A DNA stretch of 64,000 bases from Membranipora membranacea (Eukaryota; Bryozoa; Gymnolaemata; Cheilostomatida; Membraniporidae): assembly GCA_914767715.1 (NCBI GenBank), contig OU612070.1, positions 7,083,501-7,147,500 of the forward strand, written 5' to 3'. This document shows positions 36,101 to 51,100 of the stretch, piece by piece (the first letter of the stretch is position 1; every line of letters begins with the position of its first letter). The notes beneath the pieces were generated by a model, which was not told the DNA's origin, ran no database searches, and saw nothing but the letters and a program-made list of their open reading frames with translations. The position numbers and the translations under genes were made by a program.

Positions 36101-39100
36101 CTCTGTGGATTACATTACATCTAATAGTACTTGAATTGGCACAATACAATCTGATATAACACAATGGAAATCTGTGTGACTTATCCCCTCTTTGTTCATG
36201 TGTGGGTAACTCCCTAAACAAGCTCTAATGACCAAAGCCTCTTGTAATGGCAGATCTGAAACAATATCAAATGGAAATCTATGTTGTCACCTACCTGTGA
36301 GCAGCAGTAGCTGATGTTTGAGATGCTATGGATCTTCCTAACGCTTTGGCTGCAGTCTCCAGACCCAAGTAAACCACGCCGAATCCTACAAGATTACATG
36401 ATTAATAAACAGACGTTGACATTTGATACAACTGTGGCCAACATAAATATGACATTTTCATGTACATGAATCTCATTGGTCAAGAAGAAATGGCAATAAA
36501 CTTGCTCTTAATATTTACAAATCAGAAAACATCAAAGTCAATTATAAACAAAGTCAATAAAGTGGATTCAGGCCAGCTACTTTGTTTGGGCGGACCTTGG
36601 GACAATTATGTGCATTCAAATCAGTCTCCTTTCCTATATTTTTTTTGCAGAAATAAACACTGAAATTTTAATGCATAACTAAAACAAAGCATTGCTGTCA
36701 TTACAAATATCATAATAAATGTGAAATTTGAGAATATATTTGATATCTGTAGACTCCTATTGACTGATGATAGTATGGAAGGAAAACACAAGTTGAATGA
36801 CTTTTAGTACTGATTTTACACAGAGCACCCCGTGATCTATTTTTATTATCACATGTTAATATAGGTTCTGATGATGAACTAAACTAAACCAAACATGAAT
36901 GATAATGTAGATTGAGTAGCCTGCATATACCAAACCATACCTTTAATCCCAGCTCCAGCGACCTCTATGACATCATCGACTTTACTCCGCCCACTTTGAT
37001 CTTTAGTTGTCATTGACTTAGTCATGTTCTCAGGCATCATCTTCTTAGCCTGTGTTTTGATGTAAGGAGCTGCTTTTTTTCCTAAAGCCACTGTTGCATC
37101 GCCTAGAGTTTTTACTGTAAATTGTAACATTATAGCTATTATTAGACACCATCAGCCTTGCATGCAGTGATTATGAATTGATTATGATGTCTAACTTGAG
37201 GCTCCAGTTGTCCTCCCTTACATATAGAGGTAAATGAAGGGACGGGTAACTTCAGTTGATTGGTGATGGTGCCTGTGCTGCCTGCATATGCGTATCTAAG
37301 CTTGACTGTACACTGACAGGTGGTTGTATATATTTGTTGCTCAAGTTTCCCACTAGAGTTTACAGCATCATAATAAATCAAATTTGATTCTGTTTGCCTA
37401 CATTGGGACTGATCAGTGGGAAGAAGAAGCAACTCCGAATGCAGGCAAACTTGATTTATTTTGATCTAGCATCATTCTCACACTCTATAGGATGTGATTC
37501 ATCTGTGCAAAAAAAACTCAAATCCTACACTTGTGACATGGCTCAGTACATACCTACATACGAGCTCACAATGACTACTTTATTAGTTGTATTTCTGGCA
37601 ATCTCTAGACCTCTCTGATATTTATCGTCCACAGGCTGCTCTGTGTTAGCCGGTTTCAGATTATTTCGTAATTTCTCACCACCCACTGCCATCAGACCTC
37701 CAAGCTTTTCAGCACCTTTCTCCATACCCCAGTTCATCCACTCAGCAGCTGTATGAAAACAAAATCTCAGAACTATTAATATTGAATGGAAGCCAACAAA
37801 AATTCTGTAGGAACCTGCCATCAATAACTAGAACTTAATTCACTGCTGCCACAGCTGGGCTTTGCCCAGCATAGCAACCAGTCAAACCTTGAACTAGAGA
37901 GTTGGGGCATCAAAACATTTAGCCAGTAGCTTTGAATGGAGTTATATGAGCTCTCAAAATGTAGGGAGTATCTTCTCCCCCAGCCTCCACTATTAGTGAT
38001 GAACAACAACATTTGTCATCACTAATGGTGGATGGCTGGGGAAGAAGATACTCCCTACATTTTGAGAGCTCATATAACTCCATTCAAAGCTACTGGCTAG
38101 ATGTTTTGATGCCACAACTCTCTATTTGAATGTTTGACTGGTTTCTAGGCTGGGCAAAGCCCAGCTGTGTCAGCAGTGGTTTAATACCATTAACTACAGT
38201 TTTGAGCTTTGGTATGTCAATTGTTAACATGAATAATTATCGTGTGAGAGGTTCAAGTCTAAAGGGATCTGCCCTCTCCCACCCCCCCCCCCCCCGCCTT
38301 CTCCCTTTAGTCTGTTTATATACGCAATCAAGTGAGGTAAAACATAGGACATACCTGTGGTTAGCCCGCTACTGATTTTGGTGCTCAGTCTAGTTTGTGC
38401 GACGGCAGCATCGGCAGTGTTATCGGCGGTAGAGGTATTTTCTACAAGAAGAGAGCAATGATCATAATTCACCAATAGAAAGTTTCATCATTTCTTAGGC
38501 AGATATGCACATGCATATCACAGTCACAATCCGGTACCAGAACAGAAACTCATGTATTGATTGTCATGTAGGACCCTTCTTTGGTTTGTTTGTCTGTTTA
38601 AATACTATCTCTCCAGAGATATTTACAGATTAAAGAGGTAAAACTCGTAAAACACTCAGATGTGCCATATCAGCGGATCGTTGGACCGCAGTCTGATATA
38701 GAAGTCTGAAGACTGTACACTTAGTGCCTGACAGAACATTTGGCAAAATATAAATCAAATTTTAAATTTTTTATCTATTTTCCATACACTTCAAATGATA
38801 TCAGTATTGAACGCACATAGAGACGTAAAAGTACACCTACACCCAGCATTAAAAAATCATTTGATAGTTACTGTACGGGTCAAAAAGTAGAACAAATAGT
38901 GTTATTGCGAGTCTGATATAAACACAAAGTAAGGATATATTCTTACTCTGTGATATAAAGTTTGTAAGTGCCTGTATACCAACAACAGTGTTTGCCAGAC
39001 GAAACAAATTCCTAGAACTAACATCAATCAATCTCAATAGCTTGTTGAAACCAATAAGTGACCTCAACCTGTCGAGTACTACCGCACTGAGTAAGACATT

Positions 39101-42100
39101 CCAAACTGGACTCCCTAAGACCAACCCGCCACTTTACATTTATCAGTTAGTAGGAAAACAAGTTGTGTCGAGACTGACAACTGAGAAAATTGGTTGCAAA
39201 CTAGTAGCTTCAATGAAGAAGCGCTTATTTCCACTCATCCTATCTGTATTCGGTTGTTTTGCCGCATCAAAGTGTTACTGGGTAAGTAAAGTGTTGACGA
39301 CAATCTGATTTCATGAGCACTTTGCAGAATCTTCCATCAAGTCAAGGCATTGTCTTGAGGTGGGAGGTTGGAGCATCAATAAGCATCCAAACTATATCGA
39401 TTGGTTTTGTATGTGTATTTTATGCATTGACTCCCAAATTTACCGCTGGTGATTGGTTTGCTGATTGCTTGATTCTTCGTCCCTCATACAGTTTCTAGCT
39501 CATTTCACTACATTGCTGTTTCTATCTTATACTGACACAGTTTCTTTAAAACCAAGGGCGTCTGGCATGTTTTGTTGAACACCCCTTACTAAGCCGTCAA
39601 AATTATCAGCCACAAATGACCATATATTGTATTATTATTGAATGTAAAACTTCAAGCGCACAGCAATCTCATTGCAGGAAAAATGCCATTTAAACATGGC
39701 TTCTATGGATACTACGTAAATGATGGAGTACCTCTGTTAGAACAATTAATGCCTTGGCACAGGATTAAAGCGTGTAAACAGTTTGAAGGATTCAGGCATG
39801 ACAATATATACCTTCTGACTTACCCTAAATCAGGTAAGATCATTAATTATGCGCATTGTTCCTTTGTGTACTGCCATGTTACACATTGCACTTACCCACA
39901 TTTAGTGTGTTTCATTTTGTGTGTTTGTATGTGATAGGGTCAGGATATAACCATTTATTACATAACTATTAATGTGAACTGCCATTGTGTATTTTACCAA
40001 ATAAATGCTTAACATCAAAGGGGGGCTTCAGTTCAGATTCACTTTCTCTGTTCCCTATCCAGGTTGATAGATCAACCGATTCCAATTCTGTACATGTGCT
40101 CCATTTTGGCGCCAAGTACATCAGAGAGATTTGTTTAATGAAGGGACCAACCATCATAATACTGATATTGTGATGATGACGCTTTCAATTGCCAAATAGG
40201 GTGACCTAGTCAGCACGTCTTTTTCATCATTAATTATACAGACAATCCACTGCATTAGAAACTCAAAAGATGTGGCGAGCAGTGCTTTACCTTTCTTTAG
40301 AAAGGTTGGTATGTTTTCATGTACCTGGGAGAGATTCATCCACAACTTCATGGCAGGCAACGGTATGTTCAGAAGCTAGCATGCAACTCAATTAAGAGAT
40401 ATCTGTTCATGTGTGTGTATAGTTTTTTAATTTCAAATATCGATTATATCTAAAAAGATACTTTTTTGTGGTCAATCAGAATTTAATGATCTTTAACAAT
40501 GTTTACAGTTCTTTATGGAAACTGGTTTGATTGGATAAAGACATGGTATCCCTACAGGAACAACAAAAACATGCTAAATCTATACTATGAGGATATGATA
40601 GAGGTATTTGTATGACAATATATATATTCTGAGGGGTCTGCCAAAATCTGATTGTTCATTGCAGTGATGGTCGAGATCTGCTAGAGATCTGGTTCCCAAA
40701 TCACTAACTCCTTACAGGAAATATGTATATTCACAGTGGAAGACTCAGGATCATATTGACTGATAGACCCCCCCCTCCCTGATTGAGGCTTCGCTTTTGG
40801 TTGATTGACTGGTGCTCCAAAAATTCCTCATTAACATGTGGATGTCAAATTTGATCGTTGGCAAATTTTGAATTGGTACACTTGAAAGTTTCCATCAACC
40901 ATAAACGTAAAGGTAAACGACAGTCATATTCAGGGATACGGGCTTTGACTCGGACAAGAAAAGCGATTTTGATCAGAAAGATGTGATTGCCTTATGAGGC
41001 TTCTATGAAACAAATATCACTGTGGTGCCTTGCTCTTTATTTAAAGTTTTGAAGAACACAAATAGGGATCCATGATCTCAATATCATGGCATTATATACA
41101 AAGAAGCCATTTATATTTCTGCAATGTAGGATCTACCCTGCGCTGTGAAGACAATAGCCCAGTTTCTACAGATAGAGCTGACTGATGAGCAGGTAGGGGC
41201 GGTGGTAAAAGAGAACACATTTGCAGAAAGAAAAAAGGCAGGTGGTTTGCGAGATGGCGTATAGCTCAGAAAAGGTAACCAAGCACTCAAGAAGACTGAA
41301 GTAAAATTTCCATCGCAATACAGACAAATTTCATGTGACGTTTAAAGGGGCAATTCTATTTTTCCAAATAAAACACCGGCTTTCAAGGCAACTAATCCTA
41401 CCGAATCATACCCTCAGGTACCAATACTTAAAGGCCAGTTAATAACAAGATCGAGATCAATCTGCCTGTACTTGGGTGTCGCACCCCTTGGATTATAAGC
41501 CTTCGGCACGCTGGTTATACCCTCTGGATCATCCGAATATGGGATGTCCTATTTTGTTAGTTTGGTTTTGTAGGTAAAATTGGAAAGCAGATTTTACAGT
41601 AGAACAGAATGAAATGGCTGATGAATGGATTAAAAATGAATCTAGAGGACTGGATGATTTAAAACTGACTTATGAATAAATCAACTATCCTAGGGAAATC
41701 AATCAGGTGGGACAACGGCTTGGTCGGATAACGGGTGATGAGAAAATGGCTTGGTGTGAAAATGACATTGGAAAAATAGGGCGGATCCTAGCTTCATACC
41801 TGCTTTATTTGTAATATGAATATGTTTTTTTACAAGTGATGGAGCGCAGTTTGTCACTTGGGTTTCTATAAAAGTTGCTAGCAATGTTAAATGTAATCTT
41901 CTTTAGTCCGACAAAGGAGTTTAGACTTTCAGGAAATCATAATAATACACTCATGACATTGGTTTGTGTTATGTTCCAGTCATACTTGGTCATAAACAAC
42001 AGCCTGAGACTTAGAAGCAAGGAGAATACTCCTTGTTAGAAGTAAGAACCGTGTCGCATAACATAATACCTGTATAATGAATATGGATTGTATAATACGT

Positions 42101-45100
42101 TATTTATTAGCTATTCTGGTAATACAGTTTGATCTCATATATACGTTATGAAATTAAAGAAGATTGTTTTGCGGGTTGATTTTATTCTTTCAAGCTGATT
42201 TCAACCTCAATATGTGATATAGGTTTGTTGTACTTGTATGGCCATTCTTGTTCTGTTCAGTTTATGTGAGAAAAAAAAACTCAGGATGTTAAGCTGAAAT
42301 TGAAATTTTAATGAAAATCTCAATAATGACTATTGTGGGTAGTCCCCAGAGCAGTATGGCAGTTGATATTTCTCGATTTGGAGCCAATGAGAAAGATACT
42401 CAGAGAATCGGTAGTGGTTGGGATAGTGTTAACGGACAGCCAGTCATGAAAAATCCCATTTTGAGTGTAGAATCAATACGGGTAAATTTCTTTATAAGAG
42501 GCGATAACTCAAAAAATGAGTCGACCCAATTGATATTATTTGAGTTGTTTCAACGATCTGCATCAAATATACAGCAAAATAGATTGCGGTAACGACTTAA
42601 AGGGGGGCTCCAGTTCAGATTCACTTTCTCCCATTCCTACCCAGGTTGATAGGTAAAACAATTCCGATTCTGTATATGTGCTCCATTTAGGCGGAAAAAT
42701 ACACCATAAAAGTTTGACTACATTGATAAGGAAGCATTTGACGTCATGAATTGTCAAAAGTTGATGGGTTTGTGACAATCAAAATTTAAGATTGATTGAA
42801 GGTGAAATGGATCTGTATTTGTCAGAAGCGGATGGCCCTTTTACAAAGACGTGTGACAGACGGCCATTAACCGGACGCAATTTTAGCTCAACCAAGGTCA
42901 CATCAGAGGCTGTATTAAGACAAATGAAAAAAAATAAAAATCAACTCATTTTGATGGATTGTGATTTTAGTGAAATTGTTCAGACAGAGTTGTTATCTAG
43001 TGACATTCCTACAAAAGCTGGTTTAGATATCATTGTCAATAACTCCATGTTTACTTGAAAATTAGTCGTTCAAGCATGACGGCAGATGCTACTCTCTGTA
43101 CCTTTGCACAAGCTGACAGTGGGGCAAAAAGCAGTAACATTGTAAAAGCCGCAGTACGATAAGATAGAACATGAGCCACAGCGTTTTAATGTGGAATGAT
43201 AAGTGGCTTAGTGAGATAAAAATAGAAGTTAAAAGGTCATTGAATGGGACAAGTTTGACGAGCATTGTATTACTAGATGCTTGTGACAGTGAGAATTTGA
43301 TAAACGACAGTGAAAAGTAAGGATCTTATCACTCTGAAACTGGTTCATAGCAGACTAAAATGGCTTTCTCTCTCAAGGCTACTGCCATACGATGTTATTT
43401 GGTTATTGTTATGAAAACAGTATGGTGGATCAGAAACATCAAAGTTCTTCTAGGTAGGTGAATACTTCATTTTGTTTAGTTCACTTCTACTAGTGTTGTA
43501 TTGTGCCAGCAAAAAACGAAAATGAGCCGAGCTTCTGAAATTTCCCTAAATTCGGGTAAGAGCGAGCCGGGTCGAGTCGAAAAGAGCGGTGAAATGGATT
43601 TACATTACGACTTCATAAGTTGATGTCCTACACTGTCTTGGTTTTACATCTAGGAAATTGCTTCTATGTCTACACAGAAACCACAGAAACCTGATACCCG
43701 ACCCTTTGACTTGACCCTTAATACAACACTAACTTCTACAGTTATAGATTTTAGCATAACACTATTTCAAATTCAATTTTGATTCACCAACACTTAGAAA
43801 GGTTTAGGCGTACCATTTTACTTTAATTTGCTTATGGAGAATTCGCTAAATATGTATTTCCTCACCACTAAACTTCGCAAAATTGTCAATGATAGTTTTT
43901 ATAGTTTTTATAGAACATTGTCAGAAGTTAATTTTTATATCGACGCAATGAATTCAACCATTCCAGTCCGTTAAGTTCAACTCCTTGATTTGCAGTGATG
44001 TAATAATTGATTCAGATTCTTGAATTGATGCAATGCAATTCACCATTATAACTGAATTTTGAGTTGGATCTAATGTCTAGCTTTCAAAAGCTGAATCGAG
44101 TTGAATTGAATCTAATTTCCATCAGCGGGAGCTGTTTTGAACCTGATTCTTATAGATGACTAATTGTGCTGCATTGGGAATCTCTCCAAACAATTCGCAA
44201 AACCATCTTTAACAAGGTGTTGGTTTATTTCACTTGCAAGGGCACTGCAGACCCTGTCCTGTCAAGCACAACTTACATTTCCTACGTGTTGGCAAATGAT
44301 GATAACCACAGACCAGCTTATTATTATGTCGTATATTTGTGTAAACAGGCAAGATGACACTCAAATACGGATTGTACGGATACTATGAGAGGGATGGATT
44401 ACCACTGACTGAGATAATCAACCCTCCAGGCCACATACAAGCCTGCGTAGATTATGACGACTTCAGATATGATGATGTGTTTCTATTAACCTATCCTAAG
44501 TCAGGTCAGCATATTTCATTCTTCAACGCAACTCAGTGCTTCCTTAGAGCAATTCATAGACGAGGGATGGACCTTTCAATGTTTTTTTTCATTGGTTGTA
44601 GAAACCAAACCCATAATTGCCTTTAGAATCTTCATTTTCACTTGTTTTATTTCCATGGGATGGTGAGATGGTCAATTGGTTAGTGAGGTTGCAATTCACT
44701 GTCAGGAGGGGCTTCTGGATTGATTGTTCCAGCTTTATACCGCCTCCTTCGATATGAAGAACCAATTGGTGTACATAGAAAACTTGTGACTTGTGTTAGA
44801 CTTTGGTGGTGATATTTATGACATAGACTTCGCCACCGATTGCAGTTGCAAACTATAAGAAACTTTTTGTGAATTTGAATGCAATGAAACACCTAGAATA
44901 AAGAGCTTCATTCCAAACAACCTCACAGAGCCGGAGAGACTCTGTGGAACGAAACTTTGGCTGTAACTTAATTCCGAGAACTTGCAATCCCCTATGGAAC
45001 CTATCATCTCATCTCGCCTTATGTTCACGATTTTGTAAATCTAATATCAAACTCAATCATCGTATTTTTATAGGTACAGGATTTGTGAGTGATGTCATTT

Positions 45101-48100
45101 ATTCCATGTATCGATTGAAGGGAATGTTGCCTGAGGGCCACAGAGGAAGTTATACCACTTTTTGTCTGATCCCAGCGATACCTATACCTGGGTATAAAAC
45201 ACCAAAGCAAGGAGAAAGTAGGATATTACTGTAACCGGCTGATGTTTTTTGGGGGGGGGGGGGGAGTGCAGTTGACAAACTAATTAGTAATATAAATACA
45301 GCTAGTAATAGTCATCTTATCAATGTTTTGAGAGGAACAACTGCTAACTTCTTTGGCTAGTGTAACATGAGTGTAGCATAACATTCTCCGTGCATCCGGC
45401 TAATAGCGTTCAACTCCCATTGGGCAGAAATTCTGATCTAGGGAATCTCCTCCCATGTTGCATAAATCAAAATAGATCGCATACTATTGTGCTATGATAA
45501 CCATGGAAATCAGTTCAAGGATAGCTGTCAATCCCTAAAGTTTGACTTGTTATATATTATTGATATTGATTATGTTACATTTTTGTTCGACCTCATAGGT
45601 ATATTTGACCCTATCTCAGTCAGCTGTTACGGCCCACATTTAGTCATCCATTCTCACAGCTTCAAAAAGCTATGAGATAAAATTGGTAGAGGGTGATAAC
45701 ATTGTACTGTCTTGCTTACTTTAGGTCCATTGGTGACTGTGGACAAATCTTTAAGCCCAAGAGTATTGGGTTCTCATCTTCCTTGGAATATCGCACCACA
45801 ACAAGTGAGGGATGGAAAAGTTAAGGTACATTGGTTTCGTCTGTTATGTATTTGGGGTTTCTCCGCGTCTTAATGTTTGTGCTTTTGGGACCCAAGAAGA
45901 GGTGACAAGGAATGTTGACAGTTGTCATATCACTGTAAATTTGCTGTTCTTTCTAATTTTTTAAAGTTTTATGCTGATTCACTGTATTGTGTGTTGTTAG
46001 ATGCCTCACTATATTTCTCATAATTCTCAGACTATTCACTGTATTAGAAATCCAAAAGACATCGCCAGCAGTGGTATACCATTCTTCAAACGAATGGGCC
46101 TCTATACATCTACCTGGGAAGAGTTTGTGCACAATTTTATGGCCGGCAAGAGTGAGTTTTTTGTTATTCCATGCGAATCTTTTAATATCTGAAATCTCCT
46201 CCTTGATTCACATATCAGCATACAAAATTCATGATCCTTACCAAGTCCCGCTGTACAAGCATAGTGAGTAGCAAAACCCGCCCCAAGTTCTCAGTCAGAC
46301 CCAGACTGAAGATTATACTCTTAGGAGGTGTACAGTGAACTTGAAACTGCAGGGTTATTTGTGACATTTTGCATTTTGAATCATAGATAGACCTACCGAG
46401 TTTGCATCAATCATGCATTTCATCTATGGAACTGGGTTTAGAGGGCGAATATCGTGTAGTTTGTCCACAGGTGACTCGAAGAGCTCGATAATCTGTGTGA
46501 AGAAAGAGTTCACGTAGAAATTGTTTCCCATCCCCTGTACTGCCACAAAGAGCAGACAACTTGAAGTATATAGAGCAACAATAAATTTCTTCCATGCTAT
46601 TAGAACTCACCCTAGCACGATTGTGAGCTCTGACAAATGTTGAAATTGTTGTTTTTATTAGCTGTTCAGGGGTGTTGGTTTGAATGGATTAGGAAATGGT
46701 ATCCATACAGAAACAATAAGAACATGCTGACGTTATATTATGAGGAAATGATAGAGGTAAGAAACTGGCATATATATTACCGTATGATTAGAAGATTGTG
46801 TCGATCAGTTGGTTTCCCTAGAATGACCTGAGCTGCCTCATTGAAACTGACAGGCTATCGAGAGATGGTTTGGGACAGTTGTTCACCAGTGATGTTCATT
46901 TCTGGGGGCAAACTCGATTGGGCATGCCAACAACATGTGACTTCAGCCTAGTGCTGTAACGATTTTGTATTTGGCTAGGGCTGCCTCAATTCTGATTTTA
47001 GCATCGATTTTCCCAATTTTGATTTTTCGATTTTACACCTTCGATCGATTAGATATTCCCAATACACATCAAAGCGTGACAGCACTACTTCAGCCTACAA
47101 CGCAAAGAATGATCATATGTGGTGATCCTTTCACATTGCATTGTGTGAACGAACTACAACGACTGTCTTTTAGCCCAATTTTGATCTCGTCTCGATAGGA
47201 TTTACCAAGTGCTGTGAGGAATATAGCAGAGTTTCTCAAGATTGAACTTAGTGATGAACAGGTTGGGGCGGTTGCCAAGGCCAACACATTTGCTGTGAGA
47301 AAGCAAAAGAGAGACTTTGGAGCAGCTGTAAAACTAAGAAAAGGTAGGAACAAAGGCTTGTGTGTTGTAATACATCTTTCGAAATGACTATTAAAGCCTA
47401 ATGAGAAAGTTGCAGTTTATCCTCTTAGTGATAAAATACATAAATCATCGTATGAAATGATAGGCTTGACCTACACTAGATCTACATATTAAATTACAAA
47501 ACATCACAGGACAGCCTGATGAAGAGATTAAATGTGCTCAAGTCAGTTTTTATTGTAGAGATAAACATCACGTTTAAAGAACATGATGGACTATAAAATT
47601 ACTTTATTGACATGGTCTAGACCAGGGGTGCCCAACCTATGGCTCATGAGCCATCTCGGCTCATTTTGGCTTTTTGGGTGGCTCATTTTAATATTTGCAA
47701 ATTTCACGCGCTTTTCGGCGTGAATTTCATGCATTCAATTCATGCATGTACAATGTACATTAAATGTATGTATAGTGTATACAAGTTCATTGTACTGGGT
47801 GCCTGCATTGTACATATGTGTGTAGAGTTGTCTTCTTGCAGACTTGCCAACCTAAATTTTCCAAAATGCTTATAAAAATTTGCAAAATGCTTAAAATGCT
47901 TACAAAACTCCAGGGCGCCTCATATGACCAGAAATTGCCTCAAAGATTGTTTGCGCTACGTGCATAATCTCACACAATGACTATGCTTTGCTTTGGTATT
48001 TTTGCCAGCGCTTATACATGAATGAATATGATACATATATATCACGGACTGTTTCCATGTTGTCTACACGTGACGCAACGAGGTCAGCTCATTTGGTTTG

Positions 48101-51100
48101 ATTGATTTTTTAAATGGCTCATGTGAGAGAAAAGGTTGGGCACCCCTGGTCTAGACTCTAGACTTTAGAGTCTAGATTAACTAAATACATAGACTCGATA
48201 AGAGCATAAGAAGTCCAATCTAAATCCCTTTTATATATCTATGAACAATCCTCATACCTTTTTTAAATTTCCTTATTGTTTAATTTATTTGTTCTGTCAC
48301 TGCATGAAAAACATTCCTAAAGATGATTGTAGATTGACAATAAAAGTATATATATATGTACCTATTTTATTTTTATGGTTGTAGGTAAAGTTGGATCATG
48401 GAAGGCAGATTTTACAGTAGAGCAGAATGAGATGGCGGATGAATGGATTATGAACAAGAGGAGAGGACTTGATGATCTGAAACTTATATTTGAGTGAATT
48501 CTGTGAGCAGTAGAATTGCTAAGAACAAAATCGGTTAAAGAAAGATGAAAGTGTGAAGTTGTTTCGTGTATATCAATGGAGCATCGGAGAAAAACCCACA
48601 ATAATACAGAGTAACTGTGATTACCCATTTATATATATAACATATAATGTAATATTCAATATATAATATAAAGATCAAGCAGTTCTGATTCTGTGTTGTT
48701 ATTAGTCATTATGACTTTGTCTATTATCTGACTATTACCTGTCTCTAGTCTGAGTACTCAGACCGCTGCTAGTGTGAGTTAGTGGCATTACATAAACGGA
48801 CACAAAGTGTTCTATAATGTATAGCCACCATAAACTTAATATAGTATTTTAAGTCTAAGATAGCCACTAACTCGCACTTGCATTGCATTTAATTGCTCAA
48901 ATGAGAACGGTTTTGTGTTAAAGAAAGATGAGTGTCTTTAGTTGTTTTGTGTGAGACAATGGATCTTTTGAAAAATAAATCTACAAGAGTAGTACATGGT
49001 AATATATATATATAAATGTATACTTTTATTGCCAATCTACAATCATTTTTTTGAATGTTTTTGTTTTATTGTATTAGAGTGCATGGCAATCTTCGGGTCG
49101 TAATTCTTCTCTTTGTATGCTGGGATTTAACGTTGAGAAAATTTAATTTCTGCCATGTTTATTTTAATTCAGTTTCTAAGACAATCAGGTAATTCATCAT
49201 TTCACTGTTTGAATTCTTTAGAGAGTTGTCCTCTTCTGTGGCATAGCATTAAAAATCCTCTATGAGGGTCAGACGGTCTAAAGATCATTGAGTATTGAGT
49301 ATTTGGCATGCCTGTATCAGACGGGGTGTTTGATGGGTGAAAGTAAAACTTAGTGAAGATGTTTCAAATGGTATCAAACAGGGATTGTGTGGCTGCTAGA
49401 TGGACCACTACTCCTCCCATCAATGAACAAAAGTGGAACGTCACTCTTATGCATCTTTGACTTGGCTTACCTGGTAATTGATATCAATATTTTATTTGGC
49501 TGAGTTAAAAAAAACAGTGAAATCCCCTGGTGCGTTAATTTCATACCCTAATTTTGACATCAGTTTGTACAAATTATTTTCCCAATTCTGGGATTCAAGT
49601 CTCACTTAGTTCTCTTTGAGCTATAGAGAACTCAAAGTGCAGACTTTTGTCTGAGTGGCAGCAGTAGTTTATGGCAAGTAAAGAAGATGACTGTTGTGGA
49701 ATTCTATGTTCAAGCTTCATCGGTCAGTTACACAAACAGATGATGAGGATACAGCTTATCATATTAATAAGTCTGTGCTGGAAAAGAATGGACAGAAGAA
49801 AATTTTCTGATGGATAGGCGGACATTCTATGCACAAATGGTCTGTGCTGGGCAGGGATGGATGACAAATCCTTTGATACATGGGCATAAAGCATTGTAGG
49901 TTTGGAGCCCTGCCAGGATGATACTGATGACAATTTAAAATTAATTTGCATATATACTGATCAACGAGGATTATGAGCAATGAGACCATATCTTTCGATA
50001 TCTGTAGTTGAAAGTGACATATATAACGTTGTATTAGATATTAAAAACCTATCAAGAATCCATGTTACTTAGGAATATCTGGCAGTTTTGATTTAGCAAG
50101 TCTGTTGGGGATGTATTTTTTTTGTCATTGATACAAATTTTCAATTGTGTGGTCTTATCCAGATGATTAATATCATTCTGATAGGCATATTATTTAAGTG
50201 TTTTGTAGATCCTAAATCAAATTTTCTCACTGCAAAAAGTTCAAGAGTGCTTGTTGCCCCTTAAAACCAATAAATGTGAAGGAGGGGAGAGTCAAGGTAC
50301 AAGGTTAGAGTATAAGCATGATAGTGATGAGGTGACCATGGTTGCAGCGAAAAGCAAAAAAAAACGATTTTGTCACAATGCCAAAAATGAAAAAAATGCA
50401 CTGAGGGCTAGAAGTGAAGGGATGCTCACCAACACAGGTGTAACACATCTGCAAAGTGGTGATTCTGTTATTCGAGATATTGAGATATTGAGGTGATCTT
50501 GGGTCTGAGCCTTATCCTTTTATGCTGCAAGACGGGATAGACGGGATGGTGCTGTGTATGACAATAGTGACCTCGTGAAAATTTACACCAGAGGTTTCGC
50601 ATGGTGAAACGATCCATGGGCTATTTGTTGGCAACCTTCCATGCATAAATTAATTTGTCATTATGATACTTGCACTAACACTAAGCTGAGTTAAGTTTTG
50701 ATTGGTGGACCTAGAATGGCATCAATTAAGGTGGGTGCTACTATACGCCCCACTATCCACATTCCTCAGCAAAAAACGCTGAAGCTACAAATGCAACCTG
50801 CACAAACGGTATGCTCTTTCATTTTCAATATCATTAAACAAGATGGAAAGAATTCATACTCTCATCATCAACAAATGTGCCGTGGTTCTTATTTGACAAT
50901 GCAAGCTAAATTGTAATTTTGATTGATGGTTACTTGATGGAAAAAAATGCTGTCATCAACATGATATGCATGGTCAGGTAGTTTGTAGGCCTAGACCTTA
51001 CAGAGGCCCTGCTAGCTTGCTACACATATCCCATGCTCTGATAGTGAAGAGAGGCTCCGAACCAAACAGACTTGGTACAACAGCTGTGGCAGCAACAGCT

